NCBI GenBank assembly: GCA_014859755.1
Contig: JACUTO010000085.1
Span: 1 to 6,458, forward strand
Direction of reading: 5' to 3'
Length of the DNA stretch: 6,458 bases
DNA from: Candidatus Bathyarchaeota archaeon
GTDB lineage: Archaea > Thermoproteota > Bathyarchaeia > Bathyarchaeales > Bathyarchaeaceae
The notes under the pieces were generated by a model. The model was not told the origin of the DNA and made no database searches. It worked only from the letters and a program-made list of their open reading frames with translations. Both the position numbers and the translations under genes were made by a program. Positions 5,498 through 6,458 of the stretch are shown here, in pieces (within the stretch, counting starts at the first letter, position 1; each line of letters starts with the position of its first letter).

Positions 5498-5792
5498 CTA
5501 CCCACGCATACACTCCAATATTTTTTGGCAGATTAGACATTTTTGCGGGATATGAGCATTTTTAGGACGATTTGTCAAATATCCAAAATGATGAGGGCCC
5601 CCTGAAGGACTTTTTTTCCTTCTTCGCGGTCGATTTAACAAGCGGCTCCTCTTTTTGAGGCTGACCAGAAAATAGGCTCCGAATCTTTTCTAACAACGAA
5701 TGCGAAGGCAAATTGATTTCACAATAAGATTTTGATTTGCCTATGGCATATAGATTTAGTGAAGACAAAATATGGAGCATAGGTATTTTCAT
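5498..5792 (-). pseudogene. Small cysteine-tail protein, frameshifted
   Basis: From ATG 5792 a frame runs through SLLEKIRSLFSGQPQKEEPL and a Lys-rich linker (KKEKK), then ends at 5562 with an unconvincing tail. One base out of step, the sequence reads PHHFGYLTNRPKN, then AHIPQ, then KCLICQKILECMRG, ending at TAG 5498-5500. This second half has the features of a conserved domain: HHFGYL, a C-x2-C-x5-C set, and a typical short end. I recall similar tails, usually beginning Cys-Pro-His, at the ends of small archaeal proteins with a KIRSLF-type start; here the first Cys is Gly. The frames would join if one base were removed from the A7 run (5611-5617) or the G5 run (5598-5602, minus-strand reading). 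Causes could be real decay, a homopolymer sequence error or slippage. ATG 5780 or a later start is possible. It follows the rhomboid gene by 46 bases. Confidence 0.55.
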
Positions 5793-5838
5793 GGTTTCAA
5801 TGCACGCACACCCGAAAGAGTGTCTTTTCAGTCAACCT

Positions 5839-6450
5839 TTATTGTTCTTCTATTTCACGTTTCCTTGGCCCAAACAACAAAGTCAAGAAGACTCCAGCTA
5901 GGAAACCTCCCAAATGTGCTGTGTGAGCAATATTTTCTACCACACCAGAAGCAACATAAGCAGTTTCAATCAAAACCGTCAAGAAGACGAAAATGATAGC
6001 TGGAACGGGCACGGGAATCAAGCCGAAGAGGCTGATCAGCCAGCGAAAGGGGAAAAGGATAGCAAAGGCGGCTAAAACGCCGAAGATTGCTCCAGACGCG
6101 CCTATGGTAGGAATGCTAGATGTGCTGTTTAGATAGGTGTGGAAAAGCCCTGAAAGGACGCCGCAGGCGAGGTAGAAAACTAAAAAGCGGGAACTGCCCA
6201 TGGCGCGTTCGCATCCATCACCAGTTATTAATAGAAAAAGCATGTTCATGCCGAGATGAAGAAAATCAGCATGCAAGAACATGGACGTAACTAGGGTGAA
6301 GAGGTTCTTGCCTTCCATGACGTGAACAGGAATTAGACCGTAGTTGAGAATGAAGTGTTTATAGTAGATAGGATCGGAGAGTTGCCCAAAAAATACTAAA
6401 ATGTTCACCACAATGAGCAAGTATGTCACTACGGCAACTTTAGATGCCAA
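5839..6450 (-). CDS. Rhomboid-family intramembrane serine protease
   Basis: This 203-residue membrane protein probably cuts transmembrane segments of other proteins inside the lipid bilayer. The catalytic serine is S119 in IGASGAIFG (116-124), its partner histidine is H179 in AHTAHLGGFLAG (175-186), and the oxyanion and L1-loop region shows MFLHADFLHLGMNMLFLL (57-74) with H60, H65 and N69. About six hydrophobic helices are visible: 6-22, 66-78, 88-105, 116-134, 145-163 and 180-193. A basic, then acidic tail (GPRKREIEEQ) follows. The first possible start in frame is TTG 6450, two codons after an in-frame TGA at 6454-6456, so the usual short N-terminal stretch before the first helix is almost absent. 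The promoter lies outside the window. Substrates are unknown. Confidence 0.93.
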   Translation of the reverse strand: MASKVAVVTYLLIVVNILVFFGQLSDPIYYKHFILNYGLIPVHVMEGKNLFTLVTSMFLHADFLHLGMNMLFLLITGDGCERAMGSSRFLVFYLACGVLSGLFHTYLNSTSSIPTIGASGAIFGVLAAFAILFPFRWLISLFGLIPVPVPAIIFVFLTVLIETAYVASGVVENIAHTAHLGGFLAGVFLTLLFGPRKREIEEQ

Positions 6451-6458
6451 AGATCATC

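Noticed and set aside
5346..5555. 69-codon plus-strand frame over the small-gene region
   Set aside because: It overlaps the four-cysteine frame and the cysteine tail on the other strand, both of which read more like proteins, and it has no promoter at a sensible distance.
1..6458. CRISPR array, insertion sequence or defence cluster
   Set aside because: No regularly spaced repeats, transposase motifs, terminal repeats with target duplications, or recognisable defence genes were found on either strand.

Overview
This 6.5 kb window most likely comes from an archaeon. It carries an archaeal-type ATP-dependent DNA ligase, a DUF123-type GIY-YIG nuclease-fold protein, a RimI/Ard1-like N-acetyltransferase and an Lrp/AsnC regulator. 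Several genes have TATA-like boxes about 25-30 bases before the start codon, as in leaderless archaeal transcripts, and others have GGTGA-type ribosome sites. The lineage cannot be read off directly. From memory, the tails of two small proteins resemble ones common in Bathyarchaeia-like genomes, which is an inference only.

Layout. The left end holds a possible C-terminal scrap of an unseen gene (2-46). Two small plus-strand genes follow: a basic protein of unknown function (135-434) and a single-pass membrane protein (531-857) whose reading frame is interrupted by one amber codon at 765. Convergent with these is the ligase (2580 to 892), with a TPR protein (3112 to 2723) upstream of it on the same strand. 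Divergent from the TPR gene is a plus-strand series: DUF123 protein (3269-3775), acetyltransferase (about 3864-4319) and Lrp/AsnC regulator (4484-4966). The regulator has a palindrome placed in its own promoter.

The right-hand third first looks almost empty (4967-5838), but it holds two small genes that are easily missed. One is a 50-residue four-cysteine protein (5285-5437, plus) with a well-placed TATA box. The other is a minus-strand small protein (5792 to 5498) whose conserved-looking cysteine tail lies one frame away from its N-terminal half, so it is frameshifted or miscalled. The window ends with a rhomboid intramembrane protease (6450 to 5839, minus).

The genes do not form one obvious pathway. 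Ligase and the DUF123 protein suggest DNA maintenance, the acetyltransferase protein modification, and rhomboid membrane proteolysis; most appear to be separately promoted housekeeping genes. I see no CRISPR array, transposase, tRNA or rRNA, and no convincing multi-gene defence or mobile system. The most interesting material is the set of small proteins, two of which are interrupted.
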